Below are positions 24,966 through 34,451 of a stretch of DNA of 64,000 bases, in pieces; position 1 is the stretch's first letter; each line of letters opens with the position of its first letter. The position numbers and the translations under genes are program-made. Under the pieces are notes generated by a model that was given only the letters and a program-made list of their open reading frames with translations, was not told where the DNA came from and made no database searches. Source of the stretch: Flavobacteriaceae bacterium CRH (lineage in GTDB: Bacteria; Bacteroidota; Bacteroidia; Flavobacteriales; Flavobacteriaceae); NCBI GenBank assembly GCA_001507425.1, contig LMAJ01000003.1, positions 372,001-436,000 on the forward strand, given 5' to 3'.

Positions 24966-27900
24966 GTGAATTGTAAAGCTCTCTTATTCTTAAGTTTACT
25001 TTTTTTTGGATCACAAATACAAGCCCAACTATGTACAGGAAGCCTGGGAGATGCCGTTGTCAAAATTGATTTTGGAACAGGAACAGCGTCACATGGTACA
25101 GCCTTAGGAACAGGCATTACAAGTTATACCTGGACAACAGCAGATTTTCCAAATGACGGTTCTTATACCATAGAAAAAACAACCAATACGCCAGGCACCT
25201 GGTGGACAACTACAGATCATACTGGCGGCGGGTATATGATGGTCGTAAACGCAAGCCTTTCAACAACGGATTATTTTTATAAAAATACAGTTACAGGTCT
25301 TTGTCCGGATACCACTTATGAATTTGCATCCTGGATTATGAATCTTTTAAGGTCAAATGACACAAGTCCGCCAAACATTACTTTTACTATAGAATCGACT
25401 ACAGGAACTATATTAGGGACTTACAATACCGGTGATATTGCGCTTAATTCAAGTGCAGTCTGGAAACAATATGGGTTCTTTTTTACAACTCCGGCAGGAA
25501 TTTCAACCGTTGTTATCAGAATGCGAAACAACAAAGCCGGTGCAGCCCCCGGCAATGATATTGCACTAGATGATATTACTTTTAGAGCTTGCGGTCCCAC
25601 TGTTACATCAACAGTAGAGAATAGTTCTAACACTAATCTTGTAATTTGCCAGGGTGATTCTAAAAGTTACACCCTTACAGGAAATGTCTCTTCAGGATAT
25701 TCTAATCCTGCTTACCAATGGCAATCAAGTACAGACAACGGAACAACTTGGAGAGATATTTCCGGAGCAACTGCAATAACATATACTTTTACTCCAAGTT
25801 CAACCGCAGGTACTTATTTATATCGCATGGCAGTGGCACAAAGCACTAATATTTCTTCATCGTCATGCAGGGTTGTGTCTAATATTATAACATTTAAAGT
25901 AAATGAAAGCACTGTTGCTCCAACTTTCACAACGGTGCAGCCAACCTGCGATATTCCAACGGGTACTATAAGTATTACTGAATCAAGCAACACTACCTAT
26001 AGTATTGATGAAATAAATTTTCAAGCCTCCGGTGTTTTTTCAGGTTTAACAGGCGGAGATTATAATGTTGTTGCAAAATTAAATTCAGGTTGTACTTCCA
26101 ATCCTGTAATTGCACATATTAATAGTGTAGCCACATCAAATGCAACACCAACGGTTTCTGTAATTCAACCCGTTATTTGTACAAATCCGTACGGAACAAT
26201 TACTGTTACTAGTTTAGATTATGAATATAGTTTTGATAACGGCTTAACGTGGTCTGCAAATACTTCTAAATCCGGTTTGGTTGCAGGAGATTATTTTGTA
26301 AAAACAAGAAATAGCTCTAATTGCGAAACAGCAGCAGTTACTGTAACTATTGAGGTTCCGCCCGGTTATCCTCCAACGCCCAGTGTTTCAGTAGTACAGC
26401 CAGATTGTATCACATCAACCGGAACAATAACGGTTTCAGATAATGCGGCCTCTTATAGTTTCGATAACGGATCGACATGGACGAATGCTAATTCAAAAGA
26501 CAATTTAAATCCAGGAGTTTATCAAATATTGATCAAAAATAATTTAGGATGTATTTCACTTGTAGCAAACTCAGTTGAAATAAAAACCTATGTCAATACA
26601 GAGCCACTTCCAACAGCGGAAACGCAGACTTTTTGTATTCAGCAAAATGCAACCCTAAATAATATTGTTATAATTGGAGAAAATATAAAGTGGTATGATG
26701 CACTAACAAACGGAAATCTATTGTCAAACACTACAATTCTGGAAAGTAAAACATATTATGCCTCACAAACTGTTGCGGTTTGCGAAAGTGAAAGAACTCC
26801 GGTTGCAATAATTATTCAAAATACACCTGCACCAACCGGAACTCCTGAACAAAATTTTTGTACGACGCAAAAGCCAACTATTGCAAATCTGGAAGCTACA
26901 GGAACAAATATAGTCTGGTACAATAGCGCGACAAATGGTTCTGTTTTAGCAACAACAGAAAATTTGATAAATGGAAAAACGTATTTCGCAGCACAAACCA
27001 TAAATGGCTGCGAAAGCGCAACGAGATTAGCGGTTACAGTTTCGATTGTAACACCAAGTATTCCTGTAAGTAATATTGCTGATATTATTTGTGATGACTT
27101 GAACGATGGATCTGAAGGAATCAATTTAACGAACTATGACACTCAAATAACAACTTGCTCAGATTGTTCTTTTACTTATTTCACCACTTTGTCAGGAGCC
27201 GAAAATCAAACAGCAAATGAAAAAATAAGTACACCATCAAATTATAATTTATTATCTGGCACTACTTTGATTTATGTGAGAATTGATTCTAACGATAAAT
27301 GTTACCAAACAGTACAATTGAATTTAACGTTAGTAAGTGAACCCGTTATTTTGATTCCGGACATCGTTTCGGTATGCCAAAATAAAGATGTTACCCTGCA
27401 TGCAGGCTTAGGTTTTGATAGTTATTTGTGGTCAAATGGAGTGAGTTCAGAATCTGTTATACTTTCAGATCCGGGAAATTATTCTGTTACAGTAACTCAA
27501 AATCACGGAAATGTAATTTGTTCATCTACAAAAGATTTTCAACTAAAACTTTCTAATGCTGCCACTATTTCAAAAATTGAAATTCAGGACTGGACAGATA
27601 ATAATAACATTATAGTTGTTGAACTGGCTAATACTAGTTTCGGTAATTATGAATATTCATTAGATGGAACGACATATCAGGACAGTAATACTTTTTCAGG
27701 TTTAGAAACGGGTGATTATATTGTTTATGTTCGGGATAAAAACGGATGCGGTACCATTAATCAGGAAGTATTTCTATTAAATTATCCAAAGTTTTTTACT
27801 CCTAACGGAGATGGCTACAACGATTCATGGACAATAAAATTTTCTGAAACGGAGCCCGGCATTAATACCAAAATATTTGACAGGTACGGGAAATTTATAA

Positions 27901-28031
27901 AAGAATTGGATGCTTTTTCTGCCTGGGACGGAACCTATGGCGGAAATGAGTTGCCTGCTACAGATTATTGGTTTGTTGTAACACGGGCAAATGGCAAAGT
28001 CTACAAAGGACATTTTGCCTTAAAAAGGTAA
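24966..28031 (+). CDS. Large secreted protein with SprB-like and Ig-like repeats and type-B T9SS sorting domain
   Basis: 1021 residues with a signal peptide (MNCKALLFLSLLFFGSQIQAQ, starting at GTG 24966). An N-terminal domain of about 190 residues resembles secreted carbohydrate-binding-like modules (YEFASWIMNLLRSND). Three SprB-like repeats follow, each opening like SVVQPDCITSTGTITV, then two Ig-like units with IKWYDALTNGN and IVWYNSATNGS. The last about 85 residues (FFTPNGDGYNDSWTI to the end) are the CHU_C / type-B domain recognised by the type IX secretion system. Likely surface-exposed or released; adhesion or motility roles are suggested only by analogy. Confidence 0.9.
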   Translation: MNCKALLFLSLLFFGSQIQAQLCTGSLGDAVVKIDFGTGTASHGTALGTGITSYTWTTADFPNDGSYTIEKTTNTPGTWWTTTDHTGGGYMMVVNASLSTTDYFYKNTVTGLCPDTTYEFASWIMNLLRSNDTSPPNITFTIESTTGTILGTYNTGDIALNSSAVWKQYGFFFTTPAGISTVVIRMRNNKAGAAPGNDIALDDITFRACGPTVTSTVENSSNTNLVICQGDSKSYTLTGNVSSGYSNPAYQWQSSTDNGTTWRDISGATAITYTFTPSSTAGTYLYRMAVAQSTNISSSSCRVVSNIITFKVNESTVAPTFTTVQPTCDIPTGTISITESSNTTYSIDEINFQASGVFSGLTGGDYNVVAKLNSGCTSNPVIAHINSVATSNATPTVSVIQPVICTNPYGTITVTSLDYEYSFDNGLTWSANTSKSGLVAGDYFVKTRNSSNCETAAVTVTIEVPPGYPPTPSVSVVQPDCITSTGTITVSDNAASYSFDNGSTWTNANSKDNLNPGVYQILIKNNLGCISLVANSVEIKTYVNTEPLPTAETQTFCIQQNATLNNIVIIGENIKWYDALTNGNLLSNTTILESKTYYASQTVAVCESERTPVAIIIQNTPAPTGTPEQNFCTTQKPTIANLEATGTNIVWYNSATNGSVLATTENLINGKTYFAAQTINGCESATRLAVTVSIVTPSIPVSNIADIICDDLNDGSEGINLTNYDTQITTCSDCSFTYFTTLSGAENQTANEKISTPSNYNLLSGTTLIYVRIDSNDKCYQTVQLNLTLVSEPVILIPDIVSVCQNKDVTLHAGLGFDSYLWSNGVSSESVILSDPGNYSVTVTQNHGNVICSSTKDFQLKLSNAATISKIEIQDWTDNNNIIVVELANTSFGNYEYSLDGTTYQDSNTFSGLETGDYIVYVRDKNGCGTINQEVFLLNYPKFFTPNGDGYNDSWTIKFSETEPGINTKIFDRYGKFIKELDAFSAWDGTYGGNELPATDYWFVVTRANGKVYKGHFALKR

Positions 28032-28106
28032 AACTATACCAGAATTTTCTATAAATCGAATGTCAATTATTGATTAAATTTGAAGTAAAATTTAATACAA
28101 AAAAAA

Positions 28107-29516
28107 ATGGATTCAGTACTACAGCACGATTTAAATGATCTCGAAAACATACTTGACAAAGCAAAACAAAACGGAATTGATTTTTTAAATAATCTGGAAA
28201 ATGTTCCAACTTCAAATAAGGCATCAATAGACCCAAATAGAGCTTTAAATGAGCTGGGTTTAGGTTCATTAGAAGCTTTAAAAGAATTTAATGAGCGACT
28301 AGCGCCATTAATGGTTTCTTCACCAGGACCAAGATACTGGGGATTTGTTACAGGAGGCTCAACTCCGGCATCAATTGTTGGTGACTGGCTGGCATCAGTT
28401 TACGATCAAAATCCGCAAGCAGTAAAAACCCAGGGAGGGGTTTCGGCATTAATAGAATTTGAAACCATTAATTTAGTATTGCAATTATTAGATTTGCCAA
28501 CTTCATTTTTAGGCGGATTCGTAACGGGCGCAACCATGTCAAATTTTACTTGTTTGGGAGTAGCAAGACAATGGTATGGAAAGCAATTTGGGAAAGATTT
28601 TGCCAAAAACGGAATTTCAGAAACAATACATATACTAACGGCAAACGCACATTCGTCTTCTGTAAAAACATTATCGATGTTAGGAATTGGAAGTCAGAAT
28701 TATACAACAGTTAAAACAATTGAAGGCAATCGTGAAGCTATAGATATTCATGATTTAGAAAAGAATATTAAAAATTTAAACGGAAAACCTTTCATTTTAA
28801 TATCAAGTGCAGGAACTGTAAATACTGCCGACTTTGATGATTTTAAAGCGATTTCTAAGCTGAAAGAAAAGTATAATTTCTGGTGGCATATAGATGCTGC
28901 TTTTGGCGGTTTTGCAGCTGTTTCGGATAAATTCAAACATTTGACGGAAGGCTGGGAAGGAGCAGACAGCATTACAATTGACTGTCATAAATGGCTGAAT
29001 GTGCCTTATGAAAGTGCCTTTTATTTAATTAAAAAAGAGCATACAAATTTACAGATAGAAACTTTTCAAAATTCGAATGCGCCTTATTTAGGAAACCCGT
29101 TAGAAAATTTTAATTACTTAAATGTACTTCCTGAAAATTCAAGACGTTTGAGAGCCTTGCCTGTTTGGTTTTCTTTATTGGCTTATGGAAAAAAGGGTTT
29201 TAAAGATATTGTAGAAAATAGTATTTCATTGGCATTGCTATTTGGAAACGAACTTATTAAAGATGATACATTTGAACTTCTGGCGCCAATTCGTTTAAAC
29301 AATGTTTGTTTTACTTTAAAAGGAGATCATAATCAGGATAAAGTTGCTCAATTTTTGACCACTTTAAATGATTCGGGAAAAGTTTTTATGACACCAACGG
29401 TTTATCAAAATCGTAAAGGAATCAGGGCTTCATTTGTGAATTGGCGAACATCAGAAAATGATATAAAAATCGTAATCGAAGAAATAAAAGCTGTCGCAGC
29501 AGGTTTAGATTTGTAA
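28107..29516 (+). CDS. Pyridoxal-phosphate-dependent amino acid decarboxylase
   Basis: 469 residues of the group II decarboxylase family (glutamate/aromatic amino acid/diaminobutyrate). The PLP lysine is K295 in DCHKWLNVP, preceded by HIDAAFGGF, the aspartate contacting the pyridine nitrogen. The early PRYWGFVTGGSTPASIVGDW is typical. Substrate cannot be deduced. It is a single gene, ending at a bidirectional terminator facing gldA. Confidence 0.87.
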   Translation: MDSVLQHDLNDLENILDKAKQNGIDFLNNLENVPTSNKASIDPNRALNELGLGSLEALKEFNERLAPLMVSSPGPRYWGFVTGGSTPASIVGDWLASVYDQNPQAVKTQGGVSALIEFETINLVLQLLDLPTSFLGGFVTGATMSNFTCLGVARQWYGKQFGKDFAKNGISETIHILTANAHSSSVKTLSMLGIGSQNYTTVKTIEGNREAIDIHDLEKNIKNLNGKPFILISSAGTVNTADFDDFKAISKLKEKYNFWWHIDAAFGGFAAVSDKFKHLTEGWEGADSITIDCHKWLNVPYESAFYLIKKEHTNLQIETFQNSNAPYLGNPLENFNYLNVLPENSRRLRALPVWFSLLAYGKKGFKDIVENSISLALLFGNELIKDDTFELLAPIRLNNVCFTLKGDHNQDKVAQFLTTLNDSGKVFMTPTVYQNRKGIRASFVNWRTSENDIKIVIEEIKAVAAGLDL

Positions 29517-29594
29517 TCGGCAAAAATAAAAAGGGTCTGTAGACTATTTAAGCAATACTTTTAATGAAGATTAAAATTGAATTTTAGTAGCAAC

Positions 29595-29628
29595 AAAAAA
29601 ATCGCTCTGATATAGAGCGATTTTTTTT
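29595..29628. terminator. Bidirectional terminator between the decarboxylase and gldA
   Basis: AAAAAATCGCTCT (29595-29607) pairs perfectly with AGAGCGATTTTTT (29614-29626); T runs on both strands serve both converging genes. Confidence 0.9.
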
Positions 29629-29655
29629 GATATTTGTGAAAACTGAGACTGAATT

Positions 29656-30552
29656 TTACTTGGTAATTTCTCTAAAAACAGCTTCAAGATTTTTATTTTT
29701 CTGATTTAATTGTAATGTCTTTAAGCCATTTGCATTTGCAAAATCAAAAATCGCCGGGCGCATGTCTTTCTCGGTAATAAAAGTTAATTCCCAAGTCATA
29801 TCGTGAATGTTTCTGTAAGATGCAATATTTTCTAATCTGGCCAAAAGTTGTTCTTCAATCTGATAATCAAATTCTACCTCAATAACCTGTTCAGAATTTG
29901 CAGATACTAAATTGTCTAATTTTTTGTCAGCCACAATCTGCCCCCTGTCAATAATTATGACACGATCACAAATCGCTTCAACTTCCTGCATAATATGAGT
30001 TGAAAGAAAAACCGTTTTATCTTTCCCTACATTTTTAATAACATTTCGAATTTCCATTAACTGATTGGGATCTAGACCAGTAGTTGGTTCATCTAAAATT
30101 AAAACATCAGGATTGTGCAATAAAGCATTTGCAAGCCCTACACGCTGGCGATATCCTTTAGATAATTGACTTATTTTTTTATGGCTTTCCGGTGTCAGTC
30201 CTGTCAGTTGAATAACTTCTTCAATTCTGGATTTGTCAACATGATAAACATCGGCATTAAAAGCCAAATACTCACGAACATACAAATCTAAATATAACGG
30301 ATTATGCTCTGGCAAATAACCAATAGAACGCTGAACTGCCTTTGCGTTTGTCATGACATCGTGACCATTTACAACGGCTGAGCCATCATCTGCTAATAAA
30401 TATGTGGTCAAAATTTTCATTAATGTAGATTTCCCGGCTCCGTTAGGTCCTAGAAATCCTACGATTTCTCCTTTTTGAATAGAGAACGAAATTGCATTCA
30501 AAGCTTTTTGAGATCCGTAACTTTTTGATATGTTGTTTACTTCTATCGACAT
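29656..30552 (-). CDS. gldA: Gliding-motility ABC transporter ATP-binding protein GldA
   Basis: ATPase subunit of the Gld ABC transporter required for gliding in flavobacteria; partners GldF and GldG are not in the window. 298 residues, the length of known GldA. Walker A GPNGAGKST (35-43), signature LSKGY (130-134), Walker B VLILDEPT (150-157) and switch His186 are all intact. The C-terminal 80 residues form the GldA-type regulatory tail (ending QLNQKNKNLEAVFREITK). A related ABC ATPase cannot be excluded, but the fit is good. Confidence 0.87.
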   Translation of the reverse strand: MSIEVNNISKSYGSQKALNAISFSIQKGEIVGFLGPNGAGKSTLMKILTTYLLADDGSAVVNGHDVMTNAKAVQRSIGYLPEHNPLYLDLYVREYLAFNADVYHVDKSRIEEVIQLTGLTPESHKKISQLSKGYRQRVGLANALLHNPDVLILDEPTTGLDPNQLMEIRNVIKNVGKDKTVFLSTHIMQEVEAICDRVIIIDRGQIVADKKLDNLVSANSEQVIEVEFDYQIEEQLLARLENIASYRNIHDMTWELTFITEKDMRPAIFDFANANGLKTLQLNQKNKNLEAVFREITK

Positions 30553-30695
30553 GACTATTTATTTGCTACAAAAGTAAACAGAAATAGTCTTGATTGCTAA
30601 ATTTTTGTTCTCTAAAGAAATCATAAAAAAATCTTAATAGTCACGTTCTACGGCATCGTTATTGTTAAAAGGATATTAAAATTAAAATATTTACA

Positions 30696-31277
30696 ATGAA
30701 AAAAATGTTAGTTATTCTTGCATTAGCTATGGTTAGCTTTGCAAATGCACAAAAAGGTTCTATTTTAGTTGGTGGAAATATTGGATATACTTCTGATAAA
30801 ACTGAATACCAATTTGGAGAAACTAAAACAAACACATTCAGCTTTTCTCCTAAAGTAGGTTACCAATTTAATGATAACTGGACTGTTGGGGGTGAATTTA
30901 CAGTTGCTACAGCTAAAGATGACAACGGAGCTAGAGAAATAAAAGATAACGGTTTCAAATTAGGAGCATTCGTTCGTTATTCAGTGCCATTGAGCGAAAC
31001 TTTCTCTGTATTTGCTGATATGGGTGCAGGTATACAAAATGCAAAAAGAACAGTTTACGGTCCTGGAAATGATTACTCAAGATCTAAAGCAGATGGTATG
31101 TACGTAGGTGTAACTCCGGCTCTTTTCATCAACATGAAAAAAGGTTTTGGTTTAAACTTTAGCATTGGTGGTTTAGGTTACGAAACATTAAACTATGACA
31201 ATAATGGTGGAGATGATAGCAGTTTCTACTTTAACTTCGGTCAAACATTTAACATTGGAATTTCTAAAAACTTCTAA
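30696..31277 (+). CDS. Outer-membrane beta-barrel protein, paralog 1
   Basis: 193 residues with a signal peptide cleaved after FANA-Q (MKKMLVILALAMVSFANAQ). The mature part alternates as an eight-stranded barrel of the OmpA/OprF-like outer membrane type (GSILVGGNIGYTSDK, FSPKVGYQFNDNWTVG, GAFVRYSVPLSETFSVFADMGAG) and ends in the strand TFNIGISKNF with the usual C-terminal Phe. A close paralog follows at 31438. Function unknown; probably structural or environmental-response porin-like. Confidence 0.85.
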   Translation: MKKMLVILALAMVSFANAQKGSILVGGNIGYTSDKTEYQFGETKTNTFSFSPKVGYQFNDNWTVGGEFTVATAKDDNGAREIKDNGFKLGAFVRYSVPLSETFSVFADMGAGIQNAKRTVYGPGNDYSRSKADGMYVGVTPALFINMKKGFGLNFSIGGLGYETLNYDNNGGDDSSFYFNFGQTFNIGISKNF

Positions 31278-31297
31278 TATTAAATTAATATTAATTA

Positions 31298-31324
31298 AAG
31301 CACTCCATTGGGGTGCTTTTTTTA
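31298..31324 (+). terminator. Terminator after barrel paralog 1
   Basis: AAAGCACTCC (31298-31307) pairs with GGGGTGCTTT, then T-rich sequence. Nearly identical to the terminator of paralog 2. Confidence 0.85.
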
Positions 31325-31437
31325 TGTTTTAGCATTTTTAGCACATTCTCTTTTTAATAAATTGTTAATTAATCTGTTTGTAGCTAATCGTGGTATTTTT
31401 GTTGGTTAGTGTATGTGAAATCTTAATAAATAAACAT

Positions 31438-32013
31438 ATGAAAAAAATGCTACTTATTCTTGCATTGGCTACTATTAGCTTTGCAAATGCCCAAAAGGGA
31501 ACAATTTTAGTTGGTGGAAATATTGCTTACACTTCTGAAAAAATTGATAGGGAAATTGCACCGGTAAAAAATAATACTTTTGAGTTTTCTCCAAAAGTAG
31601 GATATCAATTTCATGATAACTGGACAGCTGGAGTAGAATTTTCGATACAATCTTCAAAAACTGAGATGGGAGAGGTTGAAGGGAAAGCTAATAATTTTAA
31701 AACGGGAGCATTTGTACGTTACACAGTGCCTTTGAGTGAAACCTTTTCTGTTTTTGCTGATTTAGGTGCTGGTTTTCAAAATCAAAAAGTAAAATATTAT
31801 GAAAATGGATTACTTATATCTGATAATAAAGTAGACGGTTTTTATGCAGGTCTGACTCCAGCACTTTTTATTAATATGAAGAAAGGTTTTGGTTTAAATT
31901 TTAGTATTGGAGGTTTAGGTTATGAAACATTAAATTATGATGCTGCTGATTATAGTAAATTCTCTTTTAATTTTGGTAAAACGGTTAACATCGGGATTTC
32001 TAAAAACTTCTAA
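31438..32013 (+). CDS. Outer-membrane beta-barrel protein, paralog 2
   Basis: 191 residues, closely similar throughout to the protein at 30696, including signal peptide (MKKMLLILALATISFANAQ) and C-terminus (VNIGISKNF). The most variable part is the first extracellular loop (KIDREIAPVKNN against KTEYQFGETKTN). The frame is open upstream to 31390, but ATG 31438 restores the signal peptide. Tandem duplication included the terminator. The two genes appear to be separate transcription units. Confidence 0.85.
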   Translation: MKKMLLILALATISFANAQKGTILVGGNIAYTSEKIDREIAPVKNNTFEFSPKVGYQFHDNWTAGVEFSIQSSKTEMGEVEGKANNFKTGAFVRYTVPLSETFSVFADLGAGFQNQKVKYYENGLLISDNKVDGFYAGLTPALFINMKKGFGLNFSIGGLGYETLNYDAADYSKFSFNFGKTVNIGISKNF

Positions 32014-32037
32014 TTAAATTAAGTTTTATATAAAATG

Positions 32038-32063
32038 AAAGCACTCCATTGGAGTGCTTTTTT
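32038..32063 (+). terminator. Terminator after barrel paralog 2
   Basis: AAAGCACTCC (32038-32047), a short loop, GGAGTGCTTT (32051-32060), then T run. Confidence 0.88.
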
Positions 32064-32096
32064 ATATTTTGAAAAGATTCTTATTTATATCTAAAG

Positions 32097-32486
32097 TTAT
32101 TTTACATTTAATAATTTCTCTAAATATTCATTCTTATCTTTTTCGGCCTGAACCAAACGCTCGTAAAGCTCAACAACTTTATCCAAAGGATTGAAAGTGC
32201 AATTATAATTACCTGTATTAATTGAGCCATGATCTTGAAAAGTATTCCCGATAATATTAAAAACAGCTTCTTCCGAAAAATTCTTAATCGCTTCTGCGCT
32301 TACGCCAAGAACTTTTGCTATTTCGATAAGTTTATCTTCATCGACATTTTCGCTGTTTTCAATCGCCGAAATGCTCTGCTGACTTGTTCCTAAAGCCTGT
32401 GCCAAAGCTTCCTGCTTCATATCTTTCAGTTCTCTGATTCGGCTAATGTTTCTGCCGATATGTTTTGGTTTTAATACTGTGCTCAT
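32097..32486 (-). CDS. XRE family helix-turn-helix regulator
   Basis: 129 residues with an HTH_3 domain at about 11-65: IGRNISRIRELKDMKQEALAQALGTSQQSISAIENS, then EIAKVLGVSAEAIKNF. The rest has a short linker (FNIIGNTFQDHGSINTGNYN) and a helical, coiled-coil-like end (VELYERLVQAEKDKNEYLEKLL), probably for dimerisation. This two-part form is common among small Flavobacterium regulators. Targets are unknown. The 21-bp repeat array at 32686 is about 200 bases upstream on its 5' side and might be a target. Confidence 0.85.
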   Translation of the reverse strand: MSTVLKPKHIGRNISRIRELKDMKQEALAQALGTSQQSISAIENSENVDEDKLIEIAKVLGVSAEAIKNFSEEAVFNIIGNTFQDHGSINTGNYNCTFNPLDKVVELYERLVQAEKDKNEYLEKLLNVK

Positions 32487-32685
32487 ACATCAAAGATATT
32501 TAAAAAAAATTATAAACTGATTTCAAAAATAAAATACAAAACTGTTTGGTACGATACAACCAAAACGGCATTCTACTACAAAAATACAATTTTTCTGATA
32601 TTTTTTTCATGCAACCATCACAAGAGAGCCGCTCGACGTTAGCGCAACTGTTTTTGCGTGTTTTGATAAAGCGTTTAGGTTCAAG

Positions 32686-32797
32686 ACCTAAAGTTTTAAC
32701 CAAACAACCTAAAATTTTGCCCTTACCAACCTAAACGTTTAGGTTTGTTACCTAAAAATATCACGACAGCACCTAAAAACATCACGGTAAGACCTAA
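32686..32797. repeat. Array of six ACCTAA direct repeats spaced 21-22 bp
   Basis: ACCTAA occurs at 32686, 32707, 32729, 32750, 32771 and 32792, i.e. spacings of 21, 22, 21, 21 and 21 bp; five of the six continue as ACCTAAA. The third copy extends to the palindrome AACCTAAACGTTTAGGTT. Copies 4 and 5 share ACCTAAAAA(T/C)ATCACG. The intergenic stretch 32487-33025 otherwise holds only AT-rich sequence and a TATTTTTG -7 box for dgt at 32967-32974. Confidence 0.75.
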
Positions 32798-33025
32798 TGA
32801 GAGGTTTTTATGATTGATGCTTAGATTTTTGCTGCAATTTCACAAATTAATTTTCGCACATTGATTTGTGAAAATTGGTAAAATTCGGGACTAACAAAAC
32901 CTTAAATCTTTTAAATCAAATTAATCTCTGGCATATTTTTATTCAATATTATCCTAAAATAAAATGTATTTTTGACGTTTAGATCCTAAATCTAAAATCA
33001 ACAATCAGAAATCTAAAATATAAAA

Positions 33026-34372
33026 ATGAACTGGGAACAACTTTTATCTCTTAAGAAACAAGGCGACACAGGCAAAAGATTACGTATAGAACAAGATGAT
33101 ACACGCTTAGGTTTTGAGGTCGATTATGACCGAATTATTTTCTCGGCTGCATTTCGATCTTTACAGGATAAAACTCAGGTAATTCCGCTTTCAAAAACAG
33201 ATTTTGTACATACAAGATTGACACATAGTTTAGAAGTTTCGGTTGTTGGACGTTCGTTAGGACGTTTGGTAGGGAAAAAGATTATTGAAAAATATCCGGA
33301 GTTAAAAGAAGTTCATGGTTATCATATGAACGATTTCGGTGCTATTGTAGCGGCAGCTTCGTTGGCGCATGATATAGGAAATCCGCCTTTTGGGCATTCT
33401 GGTGAAAAAGCGATTGGAGAATACTTTTCTATCGGAAACGGATTAAAATATAAAGATCAATTGAAGGCTAAACAATGGCAGGATTTAATTGATTTTGAAG
33501 GAAATGCAAACGGATTTTCGGTATTAACGGCAAGTCGTCCGGGAATTGAAGGCGGGCTCCGAATTTCATACGCAACTTTAGGCGCTTTTATGAAATATCC
33601 AAAAGAAAGCCTTCCTAAAAAACCAACAAACAATATTGCCGATAAAAAATATGGTTTCTTTCAAACAGATAAATCATTTTTTGAAGAAGTAGCCCAAGAG
33701 ATGGGAATGATCCCTAATAAAGAAGGCGATGATATTGGTTTTGAAAGACATCCGCTTGCTTATTTGGTTGAAGCCGCAGATGATATTTGCTACACCATTA
33801 TTGACTTTGAAGACGGAATAAACCTCGGATTGGTGTCTGAAGATTATGCTCTTGAATATTTAATTAAACTCGTAAAAGATAATATTGGCGTTGCCAAATA
33901 TAAATTATTAGAAACTAAAGAAGACCGAATTAGTTATTTGCGTGCTTTGGCAATTGGAGCCTTAATTAATGATGCCGTTGATGTTTTTATAGAAAATGAA
34001 GAAGCAATTCTGGCAGGAAATTTCCCTTTTGCTTTAACAGATAAAAGCAAATACAAAGCGCAAATGAATGATATTATTCAATTGAGTGTTGAAAAAATAT
34101 ATCAGAGCCGTGAAGTTATCGAGAAAGAAATTGTTGGTTATCAGATCATCCAGACTTTACTGGATAAATTTATAACCGCTTTTAATAACAAATATGAAGG
34201 AAAAGCATCTAATTATGATCATTTAATTTTGAAAATGCTGCCGGAAAAGCATCATTTAGAAAAAACTAATTTATACGAACGTTTGCTTCATATTTGCCAT
34301 TTCGTTTCTCTTTTAACAGACGGAAATGCATTAGAATTATTCGAAATGATTCAGGGACGTAAAAAGAATTAA
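33026..34372 (+). CDS. dgt: Deoxyguanosinetriphosphate triphosphohydrolase (dGTPase)
   Basis: HD-domain enzyme that releases triphosphate from dGTP or other dNTPs. 448 residues. The metal-binding His67 (RLTHSLEV) and His115-Asp116 (ASLAHDIGNPPFGHSGE) are present. DIGFERHPLAYLVEAADDICYTIID contains the later Asp of the site. The N-terminal DRIIFSAAFRSLQDKTQV is typical of bacterial dGTPases. It is monocistronic and ends at a strong terminator. Roles include dNTP pool control and, in some bacteria, phage restriction. Confidence 0.9.
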   Translation: MNWEQLLSLKKQGDTGKRLRIEQDDTRLGFEVDYDRIIFSAAFRSLQDKTQVIPLSKTDFVHTRLTHSLEVSVVGRSLGRLVGKKIIEKYPELKEVHGYHMNDFGAIVAAASLAHDIGNPPFGHSGEKAIGEYFSIGNGLKYKDQLKAKQWQDLIDFEGNANGFSVLTASRPGIEGGLRISYATLGAFMKYPKESLPKKPTNNIADKKYGFFQTDKSFFEEVAQEMGMIPNKEGDDIGFERHPLAYLVEAADDICYTIIDFEDGINLGLVSEDYALEYLIKLVKDNIGVAKYKLLETKEDRISYLRALAIGALINDAVDVFIENEEAILAGNFPFALTDKSKYKAQMNDIIQLSVEKIYQSREVIEKEIVGYQIIQTLLDKFITAFNNKYEGKASNYDHLILKMLPEKHHLEKTNLYERLLHICHFVSLLTDGNALELFEMIQGRKKN

Positions 34373-34388
34373 TATCTGATTATGCCAT

Positions 34389-34428
34389 AAAAAAACACCC
34401 CATAAAAATATTTATGGGGTGTTTTTTT
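34389..34428. terminator. Bidirectional terminator between dgt and the DUF3078 gene
   Basis: A perfect 18-bp stem (34389-34406 with 34411-34428; core ACACCCCATAAA / TTTATGGGGTGT) with A and T tracts on its flanks and a 4-base loop. Confidence 0.93.
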
Positions 34429-34451
34429 ATAAAACGAGAGTACGTTGTTAG

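Noticed and set aside
32500-32734. Short open frames on both strands (67 and 62 codons)
   Set aside because: They overlap each other and the 21-bp repeat array, and have unlikely composition with no domain.
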